Source of the DNA: Nemertoderma westbladi
Taxonomy: Eukaryota > Xenacoelomorpha > Nemertodermatida > Nemertodermatidae
Direction: 5' to 3'
NCBI GenBank assembly: GCA_032718475.1
Contig: JAUCBJ010008614.1
Location: 48,105 to 112,104 of the forward strand
Length of the DNA: 64,000 nt
The number at the start of each line of letters is the position of its first letter. Position 1 is the first letter of the stretch. The position numbers were made by a program, and so were the translations under genes. This document shows positions 1-11,500 of the stretch, piece after piece. Under the pieces are notes generated by a model, which did not search any database, was not told the DNA's origin, and saw only the letters and a program-made list of their open reading frames with translations.

Positions 1-767
1 TAATACAGAAAAGACCCCTCCGCAGAATAAACTGCTCTTTTGGGCCGTTTCTCAGGTTGCGGATATGGATACCATTTCACACATCATCGTAGTAATTGTG
101 ATTATGATTTGTTTGCCTAGGCGAATGTGTATTACATTAGATGGGAGGCAGTTTTTTGGTTGATGCAAGTCATTCTTGGTTTGCATCTTCCAATCCCATC
201 TGTTTCTTGGAGTCTGTGTAAGACAGGTTCGTTTAAAGCCATCTTGATGGCGTTCTAGTTCAGGGAGATGGTGTACATTATTTTCGACCACACTTTTATA
301 ACATATTTTTATTGAACATTGTTTTATACTACAACGCACGAACTTGATGACCATATTTATATCTTTACCCTGCAGTTTTATATATTTTTTATTTACCATT
401 GTTTGTTTACTCTATCACGTCCTATGTACAATTTTTAATTTATGTTATAGTATCCTCATGTGCAGCTATTTTTACTTAACATTGTTTTTATGCTACAACG
501 CACTAATACTTCTATTTTTTATCCTGCAGTTTCATATATTTTTTATTCACCGCTGTGTTTTTTACTCTGTCACTTCCTATCTATCTACAATTTTAAATTT
601 TTGTCATATACAGTAGTGATATAAAGTATCCTCATGTGCGGCTTTTTTTACTTAACTATCTTCATTAAAGTACTGTACAGTTATTTTTACTCAATATTGT
701 ATTTATACTGCAACGCACGAACTTGATGCCCGCCCGAACTTGGGGCTATCCCCGACATTGTCACTGT
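1..767. other. upstream non-genic DNA
   Basis: AT-rich sequence with no convincing coding region. The open frames here are T-rich, start at arbitrary ATGs and resemble no family I know. Loosely repeated phrases such as 'ctacaacgcac' and 'ctgcagttt' suggest an old degenerate duplication. Confidence 0.5.
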
Positions 768-979
768 ACTGTGACCGACTGTACTGTGACCGACTGTACT
801 GTGACCGACTGTACTGTGACCGACTGTACTGTGACCGACTGTACTGTGACCGACTGTACTGTGACCGACTGTACTGTGACCGACTGTACTGTGACCGTCT
901 GTACTGTGACCGACTGTACTGTGACCGACTGTACTGTGACCGACTGTACTGTGACCGACTGTACTGTGACCGACTGTAA
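768..979. repeat. 15-bp minisatellite
   Basis: About 14 near-perfect copies of a 15-bp unit, TGTACTGTGACCGAC, with one substitution near the middle (GTC for GAC). The period is a multiple of three, so several frames on both strands are open and encode pentapeptide repeats; there is no sign these are translated. Confidence 0.95.
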
Positions 980-1344
980 ACTGTGACCGTAACTGTATGT
1001 ATCTGTGTTATATAAATCGACAATTCTATTCACACTACTGTACGTATAATTTGATATTTTTAAATTTTATTTCCGTCATACAGCCATACTATTTTCACAT
1101 GTTCATTGTTTAAAATGGTTATACGTGTCTTTTTTATATGTCCATATTGTTAGCTCTATTTTATTTTTTATATTTAATGTCAATTAAACAATTCCAATTC
1201 CAATGTCGTCAAGGTTATCTTTGGAGAGACGCACTTGCCATTTGCGATGGAACATCCAACATCGGTACAAGATGAGCACAGCACATAATTTTTCATTGCC
1301 CGTTGCACTTGCGAGCTAGACTTCAATAATCTCCCTATTTTCAT

Positions 1345-1572
1345 GTGTTACACAGAGAATATCACCTGTTCTAGAAGTGATATACGATATATCAACCTGA
1401 AGCAAATAAACTTACCTGGAACTACTGGAAACTACCTAGAATAACTACCGAGGCCGAAGGCCTAGGTTGTTATACAAAGTATAGACTATACTATATATAT
1501 ATATATAGTATAGTGTATAGTATATAAAGTATATCACTCCTAGAACAGGTGATATTCTGTTTATCACATGTG
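1345..1572. mobile_element. foldback/MITE-like element with ~40-bp inverted ends
   Basis: The left arm (about 1345-1386) contains GAATATCACCTGTTCTAGAA followed by GTGATATAC. The right arm (about 1528-1572) is its reverse complement with one mismatch in that core. The interior is short and non-coding and holds an AT-dinucleotide palindrome near 1476-1540. The structure fits a small non-autonomous DNA transposon. No target-site duplication could be fixed with certainty. Confidence 0.6.
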
Positions 1573-2934
1573 TTCGAACTTATCGAACACGAAGAGGGCC
1601 ATCCTGCATAATAAGGTACAGCGAACCCCACTCCACAATTTATAATTTTTTTATTATTTTTTTTATTATAGCTATAGTAGTTGTTGCTTTTTATGTAGAA
1701 ATCGTTCTAGAATATGCTAGCTATTTATTTTGAAAAAATGAACCCTCAGTTACAAATATTTTTTATTCCAGAACATATTTTGGAAAAATATCTTGATTAT
1801 ATTTTAAACGATTAATTATACACCACCTAAGGTCGCGTTCACACTAAAAGAGTCAAAGTCAAAAAAAATTAATGTAGATGTAAATGTTTTTTTTAATATC
1901 GAACATTGTGTAGGGCTAGGGCCTACACAAAATATTAAAAATAGCACAATCTAGCTAGTATACTGTACCATTTTTGTAATAAAAAAAAGCAATTAATTAG
2001 TAATACAAGTTTCAAATAATTTTTGAATATAGCTAACTGTATATCACACGGTGTGATATACAATATATCAACCGCTAAAAATAAGTGAGAACATTTGATA
2101 AAGTAGAATATCACACCTTTGATTGATTTTTATTTAACAATGTTAACTCGGAGTTGTATGTGTTCTAATAATATGTGCTAAGTACTAATGATTTCTTTCT
2201 CATTACTTAGAATGATTATGATTATCATAATCTTATTATGATTTATTTTATAGGTTTTGTGTTGCTCCATTCGTGATTATTGGTTGACTGTAAAAGTGAT
2301 CGTCAGTCATTATGTGTCATTACTTTTATGGTCAATACATTATATATCTATACTGTATATACTGTATACGAGTGTATAGGCCTAACAATGTCGTAGTTTC
2401 GTTTATAAACACTACTGTAGTTTATATAGGCGTTCAAAGATTGCAATAACTACTACTGTTTGTTGCCCCAGCAATGTGTGAACAAAAAGCGAGAATTAAT
2501 GATAAACTATAATATCGATAGAACGCGGCCAACGCACAGTACACGTGGGATCTAGGTTCGCTTCTCCTCTAGCGTGTGCTAAGGTGGCATTCAGCAAATA
2601 AATCATGTATAACTACTTCCTCAGCACTACCTCCTGTACAGCCTCAGTAGTTATACAGATTAATTTGCTTCAGGTATTATATTCGTATATTCCGTTCTCG
2701 AACAGACAATAATTATACAGTAGTATATTGTACAGTACTGTGTTACATTAGAGTATAAACATATATATAAAAGTACTTATAATGATCTAATGCAAATAAG
2801 TAAAAAAAACTCAAAGTAGTTGCAATCAGTGACTCACCAACAAACAATATTTTGCCAATAATTAATAGCTAATTCGTTGCAATGTATTGGTTGTAGGATC
2901 TAAGTTCGGTTCCCTTCAAGCAGCAATAAGTAGG
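1573..2934. other. non-genic DNA
   Basis: AT-rich sequence with no gene, RNA or clear repeat structure that I can support. A short palindromic stretch around 2040-2070 echoes the 'gtgatatac' phrases of the preceding foldback and may be a related fragment. Confidence 0.4.
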
Positions 2935-3036
2935 TTCTAAGTTCGTATGTTGGGGATCTAAGTTCGTATGTTGGGGATCTAAGTTCCTATGTTGGGGATC
3001 TAAGTTCGTATGTTGGGGATCTAAGTTCCTATGGAA
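2935..3036. repeat. 21-bp minisatellite
   Basis: About five copies of a 21-bp unit beginning GGATCTAAGTTCGTATG and ending TTGG, at exactly 21-bp spacing (for example 2954 and 2975). Units alternate between 'ttcgta' and 'ttccta'. Confidence 0.9.
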
Positions 3037-3625
3037 AGGATTAGTTCGTTTTTCGTGTCAACTTAGATTCCAGGATTGGTTCTGCGTAACAATCATATAT
3101 TAATTAAACATAAATTAATTAAAAATTATACATTAATTAAACATAAAAAAATATATTTGAAAATTTAACACAGAAGAATAGTACAGTAATGTATTAAAAA
3201 TATTAACAGAAGGATATCCGAGAAGGTCGCGGGCGTTCACCACATCCTCACTTAATATATTCCATATATTTACGACTCGATTAACAAAACTATTTATATG
3301 GAACATATGATGACCAGCGGTATCCCGTTTATACAGTATAGAGCTAAAGACGAGCCACGGAAATGGCCACGTTAATAGTCTGAAAGTAGAACACGGAAAT
3401 TAAAATAATATCACTATCATATTGCGATTAAAATTACAAAATCCCCTCAGCCCCTGTCTGCCTGTCAGCCTGTATCTCTTTACCTGTTTACAGCTTTATC
3501 TAACGAATCTAAGCGCGGACCCTAACTTTCTACTACCAGATTACAGTCAGACAGTAGGCCTACTAGCTGACTAGCTACTTAAATAGCTGTAAATATGGAC
3601 AATGGTAAGGTGTATTGTTATAATA

Positions 3626-3790
3626 CAACAATTAGTATTGTTGGATTTATCAGCAGCGTTTGATACAATAGATCTGGATATTTTAATAAAGCGATTGGAA
3701 GTTGAGTTTGGTATTCGGGGAGTGTGTCTTAATTGGCTAAAATCGTATCTCAGTGATCGTTCGTACAGGGTGTACAGGGCGTACAGGGGG
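3626..3790 (+). pseudogene. non-LTR retrotransposon reverse transcriptase fragment
   Basis: The translated stretch LLDLSAAFDTIDLDIL, continuing into GIRGVCLNWLKSYLSDRS, is the motif A region of a CR1/L2/Jockey-type LINE reverse transcriptase; the LDLSAAFD core is diagnostic. Only about 50 residues remain. They sit in an 81-residue open frame that runs into TTA and TA simple repeats, with no endonuclease or remaining RT motifs nearby. It is a dead fragment and differs from the LINE in intron 7, whose motif A reads FVDFFKAFD. Confidence 0.8.
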
Positions 3791-4072
3791 CACGTTAATA
3801 AGCCATTATTATTATTATTATTATTATATTATATATATTATAAATAGCTGGCTCAGCCTGTCAGTCAGTCTCAGTCAGTAGCTACAGTTTTAATTCGCAA
3901 TAATTTTTATTGTCCGTTTAAATCCTTTTTTTGTCCTTTTTTTTTATTTTTTATGTCCTCCAAAAGTCTAATGTTAGGTTCCATGCTACCGGTTTCTCTA
4001 CTGCTGTTCTCTCAGGCTATCAGTACCGGTATTAGTATATATAGCACTATTTTGCAATGTAATTGTAATGTT

Positions 4073-4600
4073 ATCGTTTATTGTTTTGGTGAGAAAATCC
4101 CGCCTCTGTAACCTGCTCCTTTCTCTCAATTGGTAATGTTATCGTTTATTGTTTTGGTTAGAAAATCCCGTCTCTGTAACCTGCTCCTTTCCCTCAATTA
4201 GTTAAATGATCGTTTATTGTTTTGGTTAGAAAATCCCGCCTCTGTAACCTGCCCCTTTCCCTCAATTAGTTAAATGATTGTTTATTGTTTTGGTTAGAAA
4301 ATTCCGCCTCTGTAACCTGTCCCTTTCCCTCAATTAGTTAAATGATCGTTTATTGTTTTGGTTAGAAAATCCCGCCTCTGTAACCTGCTCCTTTCCCTCA
4401 ATAAGTTAAGTGATCGTTTTTTGTTTTGGTTAGAAAATCCCGCCTCTGTAACCTGCTCCTTTCCCTCAATTAGTTAATGATCGTTTATTGTTTTGGTTAG
4501 AAAATCCCGTCTCTGTAACCTGCTCCTTTCCCTGATTTGGTAAAGTGACTGTTTATTGTTTTGGTTAGAAAACTCGGCCTTAACCTGCTCCTTTCCATCA
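4073..4600. repeat. 68-bp tandem repeat (core CGTTTATTGTTTTGGTTAGA), ~8 copies
   Basis: Eight consecutive units with 68-bp spacing (4073, 4141, 4209, 4277 and onward). Each has the core CGTTTATTGTTTTGGTTAGA, then AAATCCCGCCTCTGTAACC, then a TGCTCCTTTCCCTCAAT-like segment. Related units recur on both strands at 7391-7725, 12115-12200, 12425-12480, 14582-14635, 18035-18065 and 53463-53600, so this is a dispersed family with local tandem expansion, probably carried by a mobile element. Confidence 0.9.
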
Positions 4601-4828
4601 ATTGGTAATTGATTTTGACTATAAAATGAGTGTTTTGCTACGTCATGTGGTAATCGATTATCGACAACAACCACAAACTATTAAATATAGAGTCTTTTTA
4701 CCACAGGCGCATATGGAAATCTATCTCATAGTCTATAAATCATGGAATCATGGAATGTTTTGGCACAGGCATAGTGAAATCAACTGTCTGACAGTCCAGA
4801 AATCAGCAGTCTGACAGTTTGAAGAAAT

Positions 4829-4970
4829 ACATACATAAAAAGTCATTAAAAGGACAATAAAAGTCATTAAAAGGACAACAAAAGTCATTATGCATAATTC
4901 GTAAAAAAAAAAAGGACAAAAAAAAGTCAAATAACAGAATAAAAGGACATAAAAAATCACTGCCGTTTTA
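4829..4970. repeat. short A-rich tandem repeat (AAAAGTCATT / AAAAGGACAA)
   Basis: Three clear ~20-bp copies in which AAAAGTCATT precedes AAAAGGACAA, followed by degenerate copies. A T-rich, partly complementary stretch at 3893-3970 (words such as 'tttttgtcctttttt') lies on the other side of the 68-bp array, so the two could be the inverted ends of one element carrying the array. The match is too loose to be sure. Confidence 0.5.
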
Positions 4971-5185
4971 ATTTAGCTAGTACAGCATACAGTAGTACTG
5001 TACTGTAGGCGTACGCCTAGTTCTGCAGCGCTGTATGCCTACACGCAGACAGGCCTAGTTCTGTAGTTAGAAACAGCTAAACGCTGAAACGAACTGTTCA
5101 ATTAATATTAGTACGGTAGTATTTAGGATTTTTACAGTCAGACAGTTAGTCCTCGCATGCAATAGATTATATTTGATATTACTGT

Positions 5186-5300
5186 ATTATAAAATAAATT
5201 ACTGAATTACCGGTAGGCGGTAGGCCTAGCCGATTTAGTCACTAAATCGGCTACCGGTTAGGCCTATCTGCCTATTCAGTAATTTATTCTATAATCTGAT
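5186..5300. repeat. imperfect inverted repeat just upstream of SAMD8 exon 1
   Basis: The centre (5229-5251) is a perfect hairpin with 11-bp arms (GCCGATTTAGT and ACTAAATCGGC) around one base. The arms extend imperfectly outward, with 'ataaattactgaat' on the left and 'attcagtaatttat' on the right. It ends about 150 bp before the SAMD8 start codon, so it would lie in the promoter or 5' UTR. It may be a small MITE or a cruciform-forming element. Confidence 0.7.
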
Positions 5301-5447
5301 AATACACTCACACTGTCTGACTGTCAGACTGTATTACAGTAATAGGCCTAATAATATAAAATTTAGCACATAATTTGTCGTTATTATTGTTACTTATTGC
5401 CACTAGCAACTAGCAGACTAGCACTAGACTGCTAGACGACTTGCCTT

Positions 5448-5558
5448 ATGGCTCACACAACTACTACCGGAGACCCCACCAAGTGGACTTGCACCCAGGT
5501 ATCAGTTTGGTTAAAATCCAACAACTTCAATCGATATGTGGAACTCTTTACAGTTCAG
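5448..5558 (+). CDS. SAMD8: SAMD8 exon 1 (residues 1-37, first half of SAM domain)
   Basis: It encodes the start methionine and the first SAM helices ([20 protein letters not shown]). It ends in phase 0 after CAG, with donor GTACGT at 5559. A 20-bp block containing this donor is repeated 34 bp downstream (5592-5611), so a second identical GTACGT lies in the intron. Bases before the ATG are CCTT, a mediocre Kozak context; a longer 5' UTR or upstream exon cannot be seen. Confidence 0.92.
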
Positions 5559-8500
5559 GTACGTTATTGTTCACATAGAGAGAGACATATCGGTACGTTA
5601 TTGTTCACATATCGGTACCGTAGTTGGTGTTTCCGGTCATTTTTGCGCCTGTTAACCAGTTAACAGTTAACCCTTGGGGTGTTAAGATTTTATTTATTGA
5701 GGCTTCGCTTATGTAAATTTATGTGTTGCGTTGCTGGTGCTGTGAAAAAATGGGAAGACTTGAGATGCTGAATTTTTGTGATAATTTCCTCATATCTGCA
5801 TATACTGATATAGTTGCTCCACCGATCGGACATAAACTTGTGAAAAGATATAAGCTCATGTTTGTCTGGATGTCTGTCGGCTCTATCCTGAATCCGTACC
5901 AGTGATAATCTCCTCTCCCCTGTCAACATTTTTTATCAGAACGCTCCTAAAATTTTAACAGGCTTTGTTCAACCTATAGTGACCAACTTGGAAAACAAAA
6001 ATTTCAATTTATTGCTAATACCGCTTCGCGCAGCACGTCACAAACTCAAGAGTTCTTATATTTTTTGTAAAAAATCTAATTTTAGAATGAGCCCAGGTTG
6101 GAATTCATGCATGAGCGCGCAGGTACGCTTTGTTGTTTTGAAATCACCGCGCACCTGAAATTGGCTCGTCGCGCACCTCATCATATGTCATAATCCAAAC
6201 AAAATCGCGCAGCTCATGTCATGCATATCTCAAAAAATCGCACAGTTCATAAGAACAATTTTACATTCCTATTTTACAAGTTTGAGCGTTTTAAGCTTAT
6301 CTTTACGTCTGTCTGTCTGTACGTTGAATCTAGGCTTACATAATAAATGTAATTTTTGCAACATCAAAATTGTTAATATTAAAAAATATTTTTTTAATCC
6401 ACTACTATGGTGGCCCATCGGGCTCACTGCTTTTATAACAGAAAATATTATTTTAGATTACAAACAAAACATGTACCGGTAATTTCAAAAAAACGAATAT
6501 TGAAATAGGTACCAGTCTGCCAATAATACTTTGTATAGGCCTACCTAACAATTAGGCTTAAACATACAGTTGGCTTATAATTAAGTCATACTTATAATAC
6601 ATTGTTACTTTCTGACTTTACCTGTTTACTAACGTAACATCGGCATAGCATAGACCTAATAACAATACAACAATAGAGTACTGTAGTTAAAATAAATAGA
6701 CAAATTCAGCTCCGGTTGCCGGTATTACAGTATTATGGTGAAGTGATTTGACTGTTTGAAGAATTGGAAATGAGAAACTAATGCGAGCGCAGCGAGCGAA
6801 ATTTTTTTGTGTATTTTCGTGATTTCAATTAATTTGTGGTGCGCATCAGAGGCAGAGCTGCGCGCTGAGGCGCAACGCGCACCTGTCTCACACCCGAACG
6901 CGCACCTGTCTCACCCAAACGCGCAACGCGCATCTGGTTTGCGGTCATTCGCGCAGGTACGCGTCCGAGTTTTGCAGCATGAATTCCAACCTGGGAATGA
7001 GCGACATTTACTCAATTTTCATTAAATATAACTGAAATTCGATACACAGACAGTCCAGCATAGGTACTTAATGATGTTAAAAAAATTTGTCATGAGAGAT
7101 CGATTTTCCCTTCGTGCAGCACGTGAGAAAAAATATTGTCCCAATGTATATTTTTCATGAAGTACGCACTTCTCCTGCAGTCCTGACTGCCTGAGGTGGA
7201 CTACACACAACACATAGGCCTAAATCATATGTCCAGTACACATTGTGCAATGGATATGGAGGGTATGTCTACTGTAATTACTGCTGTAGCTGTACAGCAT
7301 TCCGTACCGGTACCGGCACCGGTACTGCTGTATGCCTACTGTGTAGCCTACCATTTAAATACGGTACTGGTAGGCCTACCGGCTGACCGGTTGTTTTGGT
7401 TAGAAATCCCGCGTGGTTAGAAAATCTGTAACCTGCTCCTTTGCCTGATTTGGTAAAGTGACCGTTTATTGTTTTGGTTAGAAAAGGCCCGCCTCTGTAA
7501 CCTGCTCCTTTCCTTCATTTTGTAAAGTGACTGTTTATTGTTTTGGTTAGAAATCCCGCCTCTGTAACCTGCCCCTTTCCCTCAATTAAATAAGTGATCG
7601 TTTATTGTTTTGGTTAGGAAATCCCGCCTCTGTAACCTGCTCCTTTCTCTCAATTGGTAATGTTATCTTTTATTGTTTTGGTTAGAAAATCCCGTCTCTG
7701 TCTGTCTGTAACCTGTTCCTTTCCCGCAGGCAGGCAGGCATAGATAAATAGCAGAATGGTAATTAAACTTAAACGTATAAGTTTTTCTCCACAGGCATAG
7801 ATAAATAGCCAGAATGGTAATTAAAAGTATAAGTCTTTCTCCACAGGCATAGATAAATAGCCAGAATGGTAAATAAAAGTATAAGTCTTTCGCCACAGGC
7901 ATAGATAAATAGCCAGAATGGTAATTAAACGCATAAGTGTTTCACCACGGGCATAGGGAAAATCGACAAAAAAATTGCCCCCACTGGTACGGATTCAGGT
8001 CATTACCTGTCTGTCAAATGTGTCTGACAATTTTCAAACTATTAAAAATATTGTACTTAAGTATATTGTATCTATTACTTTGCAGTGTATGCACCCTCAA
8101 TTGCTTACTTGATATATTTTGTAACGTATGAGGTCTCTGAAATTTATACGACGTTTATCAGTTTATGTCTGTCTGTATGACCGTCTGTCCGTTTGTCCAC
8201 CGTCTGTCTGTTTCTCTGGTATGCTACAATTATTAATGAAATATAAAATTCATATCAGTAAAACAAGACAATCAAAGTTCAGTATAATGATAAATGTACC
8301 CTGTCTGGTGTCTGTCGGTCTGACTGACTGTCTGTCAGTTTCTCTGCCCATTTTATATTGTATGATACAATTATCAATGAAATTTAAAATTCTTACAAGT
8401 AAATCAAGACTATTCAAGGATAAATTGCATAACGTTACATATGTCGCACAAATAAGCAATGATGTGTTATACAACTATGGTAACATATCATTTCCAAAAC

Positions 8501-11500
8501 CCAGCATCACCCTGCAGAGACGGCGCCTGATGCTTGCTGGGCACAGTTTCCACCGACAGGATCAACCTGTACACAACCTTGTGCTGTGGTATCCGGCTGG
8601 TGAGAATAGAAGTGGTGGACAGCAAATTAATTTCTATCTGTAACACTACTGTACTGTAGTAAATCGCTATGTTTTATTAAAGAATTTAGCAACAAAAAAA
8701 TACAAATTTATGAATAAAATTACGTATTACATGGGAAAAAACATAGAACATTTTTTTTTTCAATATTCTCTCGACCCTCTATTAACCTCGCTGCCGCTCG
8801 GTAAATAAAATGTCTCGAGAATAATGAAAAAATGTTCTACTTTTTTTCCCATGTAATAAATAATTATGAACTAATTATGAACAATGGAGAATTTAATTTT
8901 ATTTATTTGTGGGGAATTTTTTGTAGTTATGCTCTTAAACTTTCTAGAACAACAAAATAATGACATGGTGACATACTGGAAACACTGTACAAGGTAAATG
9001 TGGGGCGAGCGACGAAAGTAAGCGAGCTTAGCATACAGGTACCACTAACTCAATCGGTGTGTCTGTTGATCTGTCGATCTGTTGTGTCCAATTTTAAACG
9101 TTAATAACTCAGCCAAATCTCGATAAAATATATCCAAACTTGGTAATGTAGACTGGCAAAAGTGTAGAAATTTTCCAAGTTGAATTTGCGTGGGTCTTCG
9201 TGCAGCATCTGTGTAACTGTCTTACAGTTATAATAAATATATCTACCCAACAATTATTAGGCTTGGCATCAGCTCGTTGCTAGGAGACTGCAGGATATAT
9301 CAGGTGGGTTTGAAATTCAGCAATACCGGTACAATGCATCAATAATGTGGCCTTGGGAAGTGTGGTAGGCCTATTTCACTTTCTTCAGCTATATTCCGGT
9401 ACGACACCGGTACCATGAGATGCCTGTACTCAGTACCGGTACTGCTCACTGCTGTTGCTGTATGTGGTAGGCCTAGCTTTCTAGGCTGGTTGTCAGTCTG
9501 TCAGTGTAGTACTGCTACTGCATTATCTGAGTATTGGTACGTGTGGTAGGGAAGGGAGTCCAGCAATTGCCTGAGTGATGTCTGAATTGCGATATCGCGA
9601 CTATATCATGTACCGGTACGGTACCTTAATCTAATTATATGTTTTACAGTACGGTACCGGTACTGTTACAGTGGTACAGAGTTACCGGCACCGGTACCGT
9701 CTTCAGGTCGTTGGCGCCACCCACCATTCGGCTCGGCAACGGCAGCCATGCAGCCATGGAAGTTTTGCAATTATGCGGACTTAAGACAGACTGACATATT
9801 GTCAGGTTGTACCAGCTGACCTTTATTCCATGTTCCGGTATCCACTACTGCACTAGGTACCCCAACAGCCCAATACTGCAATACCGCCCAGCAACGTTTA
9901 AGAATTGTACCGGTACTCAAACTGTACTCTGTCTGTTGCAGTGTCGTTGGCGACCTCGACTTTTGGTATCGCTACTGCGCTAGTGCTACGGGCAAACTGG
10001 ACTAACCGATAAGCGAGACCCGAGGACTGAAGAATGCATTGAATTTTTTTAGTAGTTTGACTGTGGACTTCTATGACATCGATGCCAAGCTGCCAATGCG
10101 AAAGTTTTTTTTTTAAGTAAAAGTTTGGTTAAATTTTCTTAATTATTTATTTAAATTTCTTAAGTACCGATTTGGGGATAGAATTGCTCAATTTTAATCT
10201 GTATCTAATAACTGACCTCGTCCTGCGCGATGGCCCCACGAACGTGTATGGCGTGAAGATATGCTAGTGCGAAATTAATATAATTAATTATTATTATTAA
10301 TTATTAATTAATAATTTTTACCGGAAACGAGTTTTATAAATGGGCCCTAATATATAGATAAAAAAAGGATAAATTATATAGTTGTAGAAAAAATAGTTAT
10401 TGATAAAAAAAAATACGTGTCAGAAATAACTTCTTGTCACTACTGTAATTTAATTTAACCGAAATTCAGATGTTCTGCCCTCGTGTATTGAATTTTGCAT
10501 TCGATGGCATTTTATGTGCAATTCCTACAAAACCTAAAACTCTCAGACGACTGCATAATTTAATTTGGGTATATTAAAATTAGTGACAAAAAGTGCTTAT
10601 TTCCGAGACAGTTCTCTTATCGAAGAACATTACTTTCTCAGCAAGTCCATATATAGATCAGAATTATTATATCTTTGCACTAAGCCCACACTTTTGGTGT
10701 GTTATATTTCTCAGCAAGTCCTGTAAAGATAAGTATCCTGCGAAACCTACCCGACAGCAAATAAATAACACATTCCCACGATCCGATCAAAATTGCTAAA
10801 TGTCTACAGGGGCCAGTCAGCCTTAAGGGGGCCAACTATAACTATTATTAATTAATTATTTTTTGACTTCGAAACTGCTCTTTTCAACAACATAATATAT
10901 TGCTGATATTTATGACTCTCTGTATAAAACAACCTTTTTATCAGTTTGTCGATTTTGACTTTTTTCATCACTAAATTCCCAACTATTATATTTTTTACTC
11001 AATTGCCATCAAACATATACCAAAATGTCCAGCAGCTTTAGGACTACCATCGTTGGTTTTGTAAAACATGGCCTGGCCATTTGGCCGATTTTGTAATAAT
11101 GTCGCACTGCGATATAAAGCTGGAAAATATGTCGCCCTGGCGATTTGGTAGTGCGAAATCAATTCTACAAATCAAAAATCAATTCTACATTCTACAAATA
11201 TATAAATACAATTCCCGACGTTTGCGACGTTTACAAAATCTGCAAAGAATCACTCAGCTTCTGTGCCCTATAGTCAAGTAGACACTAACCTAAGAGGACG
11301 TGGAAATTTGGTACAGCTGAGATTTGTTTACAGTTTCTATTCAATTCGAGGGTGCTGTTCCCGAATCCGGTTGATGCCAAGTGTGAAAAGTTCAGCATTT
11401 TGTTCTCAAAGCATTTATATTCTAGAATAAGACTTGTGATGGGATACCATTGTTTTGGTTGATATAATTGATTTATTTTAATAGAATTGAGAATTAAAAT

